Assembly: GCF_003967355.1 (NCBI RefSeq)
Contig: NZ_BIFH01000025.1
Coordinates: forward strand, 62,001-126,000
Source: Embleya hyalina
GTDB taxonomy: Bacteria; Actinomycetota; Actinomycetes; Streptomycetales; Streptomycetaceae
Length of the DNA: 64,000 nt
Direction of reading: 5' to 3'
The notes under the pieces were generated by a model. The model was not told the DNA's origin. It searched no databases and saw nothing but the letters and a program-made list of their open reading frames with translations. Positions 26,398-34,814 of the stretch are shown here, piece by piece (within the stretch, counting starts at the first letter, position 1; every line of letters starts with the position of its first letter). A program made the position numbers and the translations under genes.

Positions 26398-26819
26398 GCG
26401 GACGTTTCATCGGCCGCGGCTGGGGATTCCCGCTGCGGGTGAGCCCCACCGGCGGCATCGGCATGGTCGAGCGCGATCGGGAGATCGAGGAGGCGATCCG
26501 GCTGGTCCTGGGTACCGCGCCGGGCGAGCGGCCGATGCGGCCGGAGTTCGGCTGCGGCATCCACGACTACGTATTCGCGCCCGCCGACGGCGCCACCGCC
26601 GGGCGCATCGCCCACGAGACCCGGGTCTCGCTGGAACGCTGGGAACCGCGAATCGAGGTGGACGACGTGGTGATCGCGTTCGACACGGTCGACGAGGGTG
26701 TCCTGTACATCGACGTGCGCTACACGGTGCGCTCCACCAACGACGTCCGCAATCTGGTCTTCCCCTTCTACACGATCCCGTCCTCGGAGGGCTCGCCGAA
26801 CACCGGGACCCAGGAGTGA
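26394..26819 (+). CDS. gp25/gpW-like baseplate wedge protein
   Basis: A 141-residue T4 gp25-like protein. The family signature is EAIRLVLGTAPGERPMRPEFGC in part (LGTAPGERPMRPEFGC, about 39-54), followed by the wedge core and a beta hairpin YIDVRYTV. It connects sheath initiation to the baseplate wedge. GTG start overlaps the PAAR stop (GTGA). Four bases separate it from the baseplate J gene. Confidence 0.95.
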   Translation: MSGRFIGRGWGFPLRVSPTGGIGMVERDREIEEAIRLVLGTAPGERPMRPEFGCGIHDYVFAPADGATAGRIAHETRVSLERWEPRIEVDDVVIAFDTVDEGVLYIDVRYTVRSTNDVRNLVFPFYTIPSSEGSPNTGTQE

Positions 26820-26823
26820 ACTG

Positions 26824-28788
26824 ATGGCGCTGCCCTCCCCCAACCTCGACGATCGGCGCTTTCAGCAACTCGTCGACGAGGCCAAACGATACGTGCAACA
26901 ACGCGCGCCCGAATGGACCGACCACAACGTCTCGGACCCGGGCGTCACCCTGATCGAGACCTTCGCCTACATGGTCGACCAGTTGCTGTATCGGCTGAAC
27001 CGGGTGCCGGAGAAGAACTACACGGCTTTCCTCGACCTGCTCGGCGTCACGCTGTTCCCACCGGCCGCGGCGGGCGCCGACGTGGATTTCTGGTTGTCCG
27101 CGCCGCAGCCCGAGACCGTGCGTCTTCGGGCGGGTACGGAGGTGGCGACCAGCGGCAGCGAGACGCAGGAGGCCGTGGTGTTCGCCACCACGGCGGACCT
27201 GTCGATCGTGCCGAGTTCGCTGACCCGCCTGGTCACCGCCCCGAGTTCGGGCGGCCTGCACGACCGGACGGGGGCGCTCACGGCCGGCGGCACCATCCCG
27301 GTCTTCCAGGCCCGCCCCGCCCCGGGGGACGCGATGCTGCTCGGCCTGCCCACCGCCGTTCCCCGGTGCATCGTCGCCGTGCGCCTGGACAGCAGGGTCG
27401 AGGGCGTGGGCGTCGACCCGCGGCAACCTCCGCTGGTGTGGGAAGCGTGGGACGGGGCGCGCTGGCTCGACTGCGAGGTCGGCACCGACAGCACCGGCGG
27501 ACTGAACCGCCCGGGCGAGGTGACCGTGTTCGTGCCCGCCGGTCACACCACGTCGGTGGTCGCGGGCACCCCGGCCGGCTGGTTGCGCTGTCGGGTCGTC
27601 CCGGCGGAGGCCGGCCAGCCGTTCTACTCCGAGTCGCCGACCATCCGCGAGGCGGAGGTGTTCACCGTCGGCGGCACGATCGGCGTCGAACACGCCGAGA
27701 CCGTCTTCGACGTGCAGCTGGGCATCTCCGAGGGGGTCCCCGGCCAGCGCTTCACGGTCGCTCGGCCACCCCTGCTGCTCGACGGCCCCGCACCGGTCGT
27801 ACAGGAGTCCTCACCGGAGGGTTGGCGGATCTGGACGGCCGTCGAGCACTTCGGCGCATCCGGCCCCGAGGACCGACACGTCCGCGTCGACGCCACCACC
27901 GGCGAGTTCGCCTTCCCCCCGGCCGTGCGCGAACCGGACGGCAGCCTGCGCACCTACGGTGCGGTGCCCGCCAAGGGCGCCCACCTACGCGTCCCGCGAC
28001 ACCGCACCGGCGGTGGCGCGGCCGGCAACGTCGCCCGCGGCACGATCCGGGTGCTGCGCAGCTCGGTGCCCTACATCGCGGAGGTCGACAACCGCGAGGC
28101 GGCCCGCGGCGGCGTCGACGGCGAGACCGTGGAGAACGCCAAGACCCGGGCCCCGAACATGCTGCGCGTGCAGGAACGCGCGGTCACCGCCCGCGACTAC
28201 GAGTTCATCGCGCGCCACGCCGCGCCCTCGGTGCGCCGGGTGCGCTGCCTGCCGACCGCCGACGACGAACCCGGCGCCGTGCGCGTGCTCGTCGTCCCCG
28301 ACGCGGTCGCCGACGAGGGCGACCGGCTGCGCTTCGAGCAACTGATCCCCTCGGATCGGGTCCTGGGTGCGATCACCGAACGACTGGACGAACGACGCCT
28401 GGTGGGCACCCGCCTGATCGTGGAACCACCGGCGTACCAGGGCGTCACAGTCGTCGCCCGCCTGGTCGCGGCGAACCCCGGCGAGGTGGACCGGGTGCGC
28501 GAGGACGCCCTCGACGCACTGTTCGACCTGCTGGATCCACTGCGCGGCGGACTCGACGCGACCGGATGGCCGTTCGGCAGGGCCGTGCAGTACGGCGAGC
28601 TCTTCGGCGTACTCCAGCAAAGCGTGGGCGCCGGATTGGTCGAGGAGGTACGGCTGTTCCCGGCGGATCCGATTACCGGACGTCGCGGCGGAGCGGTCGA
28701 GCGGATCGAAGTCGCCCGCAACGCACTGGTGTTCTCCTACCGGCACCAGGTGGTGGTCACCGCGCGCGAACCCGACGGTGACACATGA
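26824..28788 (+). CDS. Baseplate J-like protein (gp6-like)
   Basis: A 654-residue baseplate J family protein, the main wedge component that dimerises around the hub. The N-terminus has WTDHNVSDPGVTLIE and YMVDQLLYRLNRVP, the standard start of the family. The C-terminal part has the AVTARDYEFIARHAAPSV block (about 459-476) and the EVRLFPADP hairpin. Length agrees with eCIS members. The stop overlaps the next ATG. Confidence 0.95.
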   Translation: MALPSPNLDDRRFQQLVDEAKRYVQQRAPEWTDHNVSDPGVTLIETFAYMVDQLLYRLNRVPEKNYTAFLDLLGVTLFPPAAAGADVDFWLSAPQPETVRLRAGTEVATSGSETQEAVVFATTADLSIVPSSLTRLVTAPSSGGLHDRTGALTAGGTIPVFQARPAPGDAMLLGLPTAVPRCIVAVRLDSRVEGVGVDPRQPPLVWEAWDGARWLDCEVGTDSTGGLNRPGEVTVFVPAGHTTSVVAGTPAGWLRCRVVPAEAGQPFYSESPTIREAEVFTVGGTIGVEHAETVFDVQLGISEGVPGQRFTVARPPLLLDGPAPVVQESSPEGWRIWTAVEHFGASGPEDRHVRVDATTGEFAFPPAVREPDGSLRTYGAVPAKGAHLRVPRHRTGGGAAGNVARGTIRVLRSSVPYIAEVDNREAARGGVDGETVENAKTRAPNMLRVQERAVTARDYEFIARHAAPSVRRVRCLPTADDEPGAVRVLVVPDAVADEGDRLRFEQLIPSDRVLGAITERLDERRLVGTRLIVEPPAYQGVTVVARLVAANPGEVDRVREDALDALFDLLDPLRGGLDATGWPFGRAVQYGELFGVLQQSVGAGLVEEVRLFPADPITGRRGGAVERIEVARNALVFSYRHQVVVTAREPDGDT

Positions 28789-29348
28789 CCAGAGCCGCCG
28801 TACCCGGCCTCCCCACCCGCTACCCGATCGGCGATCTGCTACCCGCGCTCTACGCGGACGACGATCTGGCACAGCGCTTCACCGCGGGCCTGGACATCGT
28901 CCTGGCACCCGTGTTCACCACTCTGGACAACCTTGCCGCCTACCTCGACCCCTCGCTGGCACCCACGGATTTCCTGCACTGGCTCGCCGGCTGGATCGGC
29001 GTCGACGTGGCCCCGACGTGGCCCGAGGAGGTGCGCCGAGCGGTGGTCGCGCGCGCGGTCGACCTGCACCGCCGGCGCGGAACCCGTCGTGGACTGATCG
29101 AACTCCTGTGGTTGTGCTGCGGCGTGCGCGCGGACGTCGTGGACGGGGGCGGCGGCGCGTGGTCGTCCGAGCCGAACTCCGCCCTCCCCGGTACCCGTCC
29201 CGAGGAACTCCTGGTACGGGTGTGGCCGGTGCGCGCACTGGACGTGGACCGCGAACGGATCCACGAGGTGGTCGCGGCCGCGTGCCCCGTGCACCTGACC
29301 CACCGGGTCGAGATCCTGCCCGGCCCGCCCGACCGGAGAGGGGGCTGA
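28785..29348 (+). CDS. Tail protein I-like baseplate protein (Pvc12-like)
   Basis: A 187-residue protein of the phage tail protein I / gp7-like family, with LPALYADDDLAQRFTAGLD near the N-terminus, WLAGWIGVDVAPTWPE and RRGTRRGLIELL in the middle. It is smaller than the Afp12/Pvc12 proteins, as usual in actinomycete systems. It should complete the wedge with the baseplate J protein. Start overlaps the previous stop, and four bases separate it from the zinc-ribbon gene. No tail fibre gene follows, where PVC/Afp loci have one. Confidence 0.88.
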   Translation: MTRAAVPGLPTRYPIGDLLPALYADDDLAQRFTAGLDIVLAPVFTTLDNLAAYLDPSLAPTDFLHWLAGWIGVDVAPTWPEEVRRAVVARAVDLHRRRGTRRGLIELLWLCCGVRADVVDGGGGAWSSEPNSALPGTRPEELLVRVWPVRALDVDRERIHEVVAAACPVHLTHRVEILPGPPDRRGG

Positions 29349-29352
29349 CGCC

Positions 29353-30714
29353 ATGCGCGCGTGTCCGACGTGCGGGGTCGCCAACGAGGACGACGACGAC
29401 TTCTGCGGCAACTGCGGCTCGTACCTGGGCTGGTCGCGGGGACCGGCGCGGAATCGACCCGCTGCGCGGGTCGAGGAGGCGCCGGATGAGCTCACGACGC
29501 CTGAGCAGTCGGAGCGGTCGGAGCAGCCCGAGGTGCGCAGGAGCCACGAAACGCCCGGGGCAGGGAGGGGGCCGGGGGGCTCGAACGTTGCCGGAGCCAT
29601 CAACGAACCGTCGGAAACCTCCGGGACACCCGGGCCGCCTTCGCGGACCCACGGGCACCCCGCATCGGCACGACCGGCGACCGAGGGCACAGCCCTGCCG
29701 GCGCCGGCCGAACGCGGCTCCGCGGACCCGGCGGCGCCAATCGCCGCAGGCCCGCCCGCGGCACCGTCGAGGGCGGAGAACCCCACCTCGCCCCCGCCGA
29801 CCACCGCCCGCCCGGCCGTACCGCCGTCCGTACACGATCCCGTACCTGGGGACGCGCCCTCGCCACCCCGCCCGGCCGCACCGGTGCGGTCGGCCCCACC
29901 CGCGCTCCCGACACCGCCGGAGCCGCCCGCGCCCGAACCCGTGCTGCCCGTCCGACCGGCCAAACCGGTGGCGCCACGACCCGTCGTACGACCGGTCGCC
30001 ACCGACGACGCCCAGGACGGGCCGCCGTGCCCGGACTGCGGCACCCCGAACCGACCGGAACGCAGGTTCTGTCGCCGTTGCGCCGCCCCCTTGCACCTGA
30101 CCGCGCCCCCACCCGCCCTGTCCTGGTGGCGCACCATCCGGCCGTTCCGACGCCGGGTACGCACCGGCTCGGGGGCGGTGTGGCGACGCCTCATCACCGT
30201 GCTGGTGGTCGTGGCGCTCGTCGTCGCGGGCTTCTTCCTCGTCCCGCTCGCCCGTTCGCTCTTCGAGGACACCCGGGACAAACTCGGCAAGGCTTCCCAG
30301 GTCACCCCGACCACCGTCACCGCCGGCGCCGAGGCACCGGGTCACCCCGCGAGCGCGGCCACCGACGGGATCACCAACCAATGGTGGGGGGCACCCGCCC
30401 TCGGCGATTCCCTCACCTGTGCCTTCGCCACCCCGTTCCGCTTGGTCGGCGTCGTCGTGCACGCCGGCGGCTCCACCGCGCCCGAGGAATTCCGTCGCGG
30501 CGCTCGCCCCACCCGGCTCGACCTGTCGATCACCGCGAAGGACGGTCGCGTGACCACCCGCACGATGACCCTCGACGACCGTCCCGGCCCACAAACGCTC
30601 CGCATGGGTGTCAGCGATGTGGTCTCGGTCCGCTTCACCGTCCGCGCCGCAGCAGGCCCGGTGACCGAACAACCCATCGCCCTGGGCGAGGTCGAATTCT
30701 TCAAACGCACCTGA
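29353..30714 (+). CDS. Zinc-ribbon membrane protein with discoidin-like C-terminus
   Basis: A 453-residue protein at the end of the structural run. Zinc ribbon 1 spans residues 4-22 (CPTC...CGNC) and ribbon 2 about 224-242 (CPDC...CRRC); between them is a 180-residue Pro-rich linker. One transmembrane helix lies at about 279-300. The C-terminal domain (about 315-452) resembles a discoidin/F5-8 type C beta-sandwich, with HPASAATDGITNQWW near its start and EVEFFKR at its end. Topology is ribbons inside, discoidin outside, if typical. Such proteins recur in actinomycete eCIS loci. A role in tethering the particle at the membrane or sensing surface ligands is a hypothesis. Confidence 0.8.
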   Translation: MRACPTCGVANEDDDDFCGNCGSYLGWSRGPARNRPAARVEEAPDELTTPEQSERSEQPEVRRSHETPGAGRGPGGSNVAGAINEPSETSGTPGPPSRTHGHPASARPATEGTALPAPAERGSADPAAPIAAGPPAAPSRAENPTSPPPTTARPAVPPSVHDPVPGDAPSPPRPAAPVRSAPPALPTPPEPPAPEPVLPVRPAKPVAPRPVVRPVATDDAQDGPPCPDCGTPNRPERRFCRRCAAPLHLTAPPPALSWWRTIRPFRRRVRTGSGAVWRRLITVLVVVALVVAGFFLVPLARSLFEDTRDKLGKASQVTPTTVTAGAEAPGHPASAATDGITNQWWGAPALGDSLTCAFATPFRLVGVVVHAGGSTAPEEFRRGARPTRLDLSITAKDGRVTTRTMTLDDRPGPQTLRMGVSDVVSVRFTVRAAAGPVTEQPIALGEVEFFKRT

Positions 30715-30976
30715 AACGGGGCTCGGTTCCGGCCCCTCCCGGAGCGCGAGCAGACTTCGCCGACTCGCCCACGGCCAGTCGAAGACCGCCGACGTCCTCT
30801 TCGCCGTGGCGGCCACCCGACGCTGGGCCAGGGCGGCATCACCGCGAACGCCGCGACGCCCGGCGCCATCTCCATCCGTTTGCGACGAACCACGGCTTCG
30901 ACGTACGACATGGCATTCCCTCTCCGTCGAACGATCGGGATTTGGTCATGCCCGGTCCGGTGTCCCGGGCGTGCCG

Positions 30977-31348
30977 TCAGCTTGCTTCGGCGTCGAACCC
31001 GGCTGCGCGGAGGTAGTCGCCGATGGCCGTGTGATTCTTCGTGAGACATTCGATCTTCTCGGCCATGCGATCGCGTACCTCCTCGAGGGTGGCAACCATG
31101 TCCGGCGTCACATAGGGCATGTGAATCGTTATCGGGCTGTCCAGGCACGGCAGGATTTGTCCGATGATCCTCGTCGGCAGACCGACGTCGAGCAAACCCC
31201 TGATCTGGCGGACACGATCGACCACATAGTCGTCGTAGTCCCGGTATCCGTTGTGCAGACGCTCCGACACGATCAGATTTCGCGCCTCGTAGTAGCGCAA
31301 CATACGCACCGGCGTATCCGTGCGCTTCGACAGCTCACCGATCCTCAC
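30977..31348 (-). CDS. MerR-family regulator
   Basis: A 123-residue MerR regulator. The N-terminal winged helix begins VRIGELSKRTDTPVRMLRYY, followed by the long dimerisation helix. No cysteine cluster for metals is present, so it is of the drug or stress type. GTG at 31348 gives the usual family start; an in-frame GTG at 31363 is possible. Divergent from the MFS gene, with a promoter-type operator between them. The same arrangement, with a related regulator and pump, recurs at 59.4-61.1 kb. Confidence 0.88.
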   Translation of the reverse strand: MRIGELSKRTDTPVRMLRYYEARNLIVSERLHNGYRDYDDYVVDRVRQIRGLLDVGLPTRIIGQILPCLDSPITIHMPYVTPDMVATLEEVRDRMAEKIECLTKNHTAIGDYLRAAGFDAEAS

Positions 31349-31383
31349 GTGCGAACCCCCCACGAACGTCGCAAGTCATCGAT

Positions 31384-31404
31384 TTGACCCTGACATTAAT
31401 GTCA
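31384..31404 (+). promoter_or_regulatory. MerR-type promoter/operator of MFS gene
   Basis: TTGACC (31384-31389) fits a -35 element and is followed by the perfect palindrome TGACATTAATGTCA (31391-31404) inside the spacer, the usual place for a MerR dimer. The paralogous module at 60.7 kb has TTGACC followed by a dyad at the same position. Confidence 0.6.
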
Positions 31405-31416
31405 TCCATCGATCGT

Positions 31417-32643
31417 ATGGTCATGCCAAAGACGGATCAAACCAGATCGATTGCCGCCCCTGTCCCACGGTTTCCCCTCGCGGGGCTGCTGGCACTGGGT
31501 ACCGCGGGACTGATCACCCTCTTGACCGAGACGATGCCCGCCGGAGTACTGCCCGCGATGAGCCGCGACCTGGGGGTGAGCGAGTCGGCGGCCGGTCAGA
31601 CGGTCACGGCCTTCGCCCTGGGGGCGCTGCTGTCGGCTCTCCCCCTGACGCGAGCGACCATCGGATGGCCGCGCCGGCACCTCCTGCTGTCCGCGGTCTC
31701 GGGATTCGCCGTGACCAACACGATCACGGCCCTCTCGCACAACTTCGTCCTCACGCTCGCGTCCCGGTTCATCGGAGGTGTCGTCGCGGGACTGCTCTGG
31801 GCCCTGCTCGCCGGGTACGCCCGTCGCATGGTCGCCCCGCACCAACGCGGCAAGGCCATGGCAATCGCGATGGCAGGCACTCCCGTCGCACTCTCGGTCG
31901 GTGTACCCGCCGCCACATTCCTCGCGAAAGTCGTCGGCTGGCGTTTCGCCTTCGGACTCACGACCGCGGCCACCCTGGGACTGATTGTCTGGATCATCGC
32001 CACAGTCCCCAACTTCCCGGGACGGCCCAAGGAGTCCCGGCTCCCGCTCACCCGGACTCTGCGCATCCCCGGTGTCGCCCCCATACTCCTCGCGACGCTG
32101 ACCTTCGTACTCGCGCACAACACCCTGTACACCTACATCGCGCCTTTGCTCGACTCGCTCGGCATGACGGATCGGGTCGACGCCGTCCTCCTCACGTTCG
32201 GGGTGCTGTCGTTGGCGAGTATCTGGATCACCGGCGCACTCATCGACCGGCACCTGCGCACCCTCGTGATCACCAGTTGCGTCCTCTTCGCCACGGCGGC
32301 TCTGCTCCTGGGAGTCTCCACCGGCTCCCCCGTACCGGTCTTCGTCGGCGCCGCCGTGTGGGGACTCGCGTTCGGCGGCGCGGCCACCCTGCTCCAGACC
32401 GCTGTCGCCGAAGCAGCCGGTGCGGCCGGGGACGTGGCCCAATCCCTGTTCGTGACCGGCTGGAACACCGGCATCGCCGGCAGCGGCATCCTCGGTGGAC
32501 TCCTGCTCGGCGGACCCGGAGCAAGCTACCTCGGCTGGAGCGCCCTCGCGCTTTTGCTACCGACTCTCACGATCGTCGTCGGTGCACGCAAGAACGGCTT
32601 CCCCGCGCGCCCACTCCACGACACCGACACGACGCCAAGATGA
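31417..32643 (+). CDS. MFS efflux transporter, DHA1 type
   Basis: A 408-residue (from ATG 31417) major facilitator protein with 12 predicted membrane segments. It resembles the AraJ/NepI-like sugar or drug exporters: TETMPAGVLPAMSRDLGVSE near the N-terminus and loop motif ARRMVAPHQRGKAMA. The frame is open from 31384. No ribosome site precedes any start candidate (31399, 31417, 31423) and the promoter-operator lies directly upstream, so the transcript is probably leaderless. It should be controlled by the divergent MerR protein. Substrate unknown. Confidence 0.88.
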   Translation: MVMPKTDQTRSIAAPVPRFPLAGLLALGTAGLITLLTETMPAGVLPAMSRDLGVSESAAGQTVTAFALGALLSALPLTRATIGWPRRHLLLSAVSGFAVTNTITALSHNFVLTLASRFIGGVVAGLLWALLAGYARRMVAPHQRGKAMAIAMAGTPVALSVGVPAATFLAKVVGWRFAFGLTTAATLGLIVWIIATVPNFPGRPKESRLPLTRTLRIPGVAPILLATLTFVLAHNTLYTYIAPLLDSLGMTDRVDAVLLTFGVLSLASIWITGALIDRHLRTLVITSCVLFATAALLLGVSTGSPVPVFVGAAVWGLAFGGAATLLQTAVAEAAGAAGDVAQSLFVTGWNTGIAGSGILGGLLLGGPGASYLGWSALALLLPTLTIVVGARKNGFPARPLHDTDTTPR

Positions 32644-33551
32644 AGTGACCACTTCTCGAAGGCGACAGCGGCCCTCATGTCCGCAGGCGGTCGACGACCG
32701 TGTTCGCGACCCGAGCGGCGTACGGCACGAAATCGCCGCCGCGGAACGCGAAGTGGATATCAGGGAACGTACGTCACCGCCGGCACCCGACGCCCCGTCC
32801 CCGCCTCCCGCCCGGGCCGTCGGTACCGGCCGTGCCGGCGACGCAAGGAAGCACCAGTTCGTCCAACGTGCACGCACCGATGCGACCACGCGCGTGCCCG
32901 CGCTCCCATGCGTCGCTGGTAACGGCGGCGTTGAAGCAAAGCGTTCAAGCCCACGAGCACTTCGACCATCGGGGTGCAACAGGCGAGCGGAAGGCCGGAT
33001 GGGCGAACGCAAGTGAACCCTCGATGATGCCCCGTGACGATAAGACCGCGTCGATGGTGTGTTGGCGGCGGTCACAGGACCCGGTGCCGGAAGGCACCAA
33101 GCGACCTCCGAGTAACTGTTTTTGGAGGGAGGACACCGCTGGTCTCCGGCTAGAGGGGGCGCCCACCCCGGGCGCGGGTTACCGGTGCGGAACGTGGAAA
33201 CCCCGACGGGGTCCAAGCCCCCGGCTGTGTGCTGGTGCTGTTCCGGGCTGCGGATGACCGGCGGCTGGGGCAGTGGAAACACATCCGGGATACGCGACCG
33301 CCTCCGCGCCGCGCCGTAGTCGTCGACGCCGGACGCCGTGGGCAACCCGGGCGGTGGCCCACGGCGTGACGACCAGGCGAAGGCTGACAGCCGGACGGAC
33401 CGCTCGCGTTGCCGACGGGCATCGGGGCAGGTAGAACGTTCGTGACCGTCCTGTTCCGTCCGTGGGAGCCGTCGTCGGGTCCGGTGGTCCGGTGGCGCAG
33501 GGACCGGGAGCGGTTCCCCCGCCCATCCGTCCGTGGAATCGAGGATCCGTC
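32644..33551. other. Region without an intact gene
   Basis: This 0.9-kb stretch has no frame with convincing codon bias or family resemblance. On the minus strand, 32675-32960 looks like decayed coding sequence: a segment ending DIHFAFRGGDFVPYAARVAN before a stop at 32675, with a neighbouring frame containing FNAAVTSDAWERGHARGRIG. The parent family could not be identified. Confidence 0.4.
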
Positions 33552-33851
33552 GTGGACGACAGCCGACACCCCACAGTGACCGACCCGGAGTTCTACCGGG
33601 TCGTCTTCGAGAACGACAGGGTCCGGGTCGTGGAGTTCCGCGACACGCCCGGGACGCGCACCATGCGGCACCACCACCCGGACAGCGTGCTGATCACGCT
33701 GAGCGCCTTCCGCCGACGCATGACGATGGACGACCGGGTCGTCGAAGTGGACCGCGCCCCATTCGAGGCGGGGTGGATGGTCGAGCACACCCACATCGGG
33801 GAGAACGTGGGCGACACCCCCGCGCACGTGATGTTCGTGGAGATCAAGTAG
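33552..33851 (+). CDS. Small cupin-domain protein
   Basis: A 99-residue single-domain cupin. Motif 1 includes TRTMRHHHPDSVLITLS, giving clustered histidines at the usual metal position. The second strand set includes APFEAGWMVEHTHIGENVG. It is short but complete for the family, ending in VMFVEIK. GTG at 33552 is chosen because GAGGA lies upstream; the frame is open further to 33462. Neighbouring sequence on both sides is gene-poor, so there is no operon context. Function unknown. Confidence 0.7.
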   Translation: MDDSRHPTVTDPEFYRVVFENDRVRVVEFRDTPGTRTMRHHHPDSVLITLSAFRRRMTMDDRVVEVDRAPFEAGWMVEHTHIGENVGDTPAHVMFVEIK

Positions 33852-33929
33852 GCCGTCGCACACAAGCGCCCGGCGCTCGCACAGCCCGTCCGGCCGGACG
33901 GCCGCACGGGACCCGTGGACACATCCGCG

Positions 33930-34348
33930 GCCCGCGGTGCCGAGACCGGCGGGTATCCCCGGGTGAACCCCGCGCGATGGCCGGTCGGGAATCGAAGCGC
34001 ACGCTCCCGTAGATCCCCCGGGGCCACGAGCCGTTCGCGAGGATCTCGGCCGTCGCCCCGGTGCGGCCGGCGGCGGCGAACGTGCGCGCGACGGCGTCCG
34101 CGAAGTTGTCCGCGAAGGCGGAGACTCCCCGGTGCCAGGTCGTAGCAGGTGCCGGCCTTCGGGTTCTCCACGCTCGGCCCGCGGCCGTCGTAATCGATGA
34201 CGTGGACCGAGAAGACCCCGGTCGCGGCGTGCGCGGGGACGGGCACGGTCGGCGCGAGCAGGACCGCGCCCGCCGCGGCACCGACGATCGGGGGACACGC
34301 ATACGAGGCCACCCAAGGGAGGGGACCAGCAGGGGACGGTGCGATCAC
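33930..34348 (-). pseudogene. Frameshifted small secreted protein
   Basis: From a GTG at about 34348, the minus strand encodes a signal-peptide-like stretch (VGAAAGAVLLAPTVPVPAHA) and then HVIDYDGRGPSVENPKAGTC leading to YDLAPG. The protein-like sequence then continues in another frame (VSAFADNFADAVARTFAAAG and later IYGSVRF). One inserted base near 34126 would explain the change. I read it as a broken gene for a small exported beta-rich protein. A sequencing error cannot be excluded. Confidence 0.45.
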
Positions 34349-34458
34349 ACCCCGGATCCGATGTCGAGTCCCGGGATTGCCCCCTACGAGCGCACCCCAC
34401 TCCCCCACCCGGACGGCTGCGATGATCGGGCCGGGACCGCTTCCGCCACGGCAGCACC

Positions 34459-34683
34459 GTGCAGATCCAGGCGTTCGACGATCACCTGCGCGGGACCGAG
34501 GTCCACCTACGACTCATGAAGGCCAAGCCGGGCATGCTCGCCAGCGGCATCATGCCCGAGTACCCGTTCCGGCGCTGCGGGGGCGTCGTCGCAATCCTCG
34601 GCCGGCTCTCCTCCGACGGGGCCCAAGAGGCCATGGACGACGGCGAGAGGTCCTGGACGAGGCCCTGCGCGACGAGATCGTGA
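34459..34683 (+). other. Possible short or broken reading frame
   Basis: A 74-codon frame from GTG 34459 begins VQIQAFDDHLRGTEVHLRLM and looks protein-like for about 60 codons, after which another frame (EVLDEALRDEIVIDRED) looks better. No family is recognised. It may be a decayed gene; the gene-poor interval 33852-34814 has nothing else convincing on this strand. Confidence 0.25.
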
Positions 34684-34814
34684 TCGACCGGGAGGATCGT
34701 CGCCACGACAGCGAACGGGAGCGGCCCGACCGCGTTCGGGTCGCGCACCTCCGTGTGGAGGCCGGAGCCGTGGGTCGAGGAATTCCCGTGTGGGCGGACG
34801 GCCTCGGTGCCTGC

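Noticed and set aside
14124-30714. A remnant prophage or a type VI secretion system instead of an eCIS
   Set aside because: There are no capsid, portal, terminase, integrase or lysis genes, and no TssJLM membrane complex; the cap, Pvc15-like ATPase and DUF4157 genes fit an eCIS.
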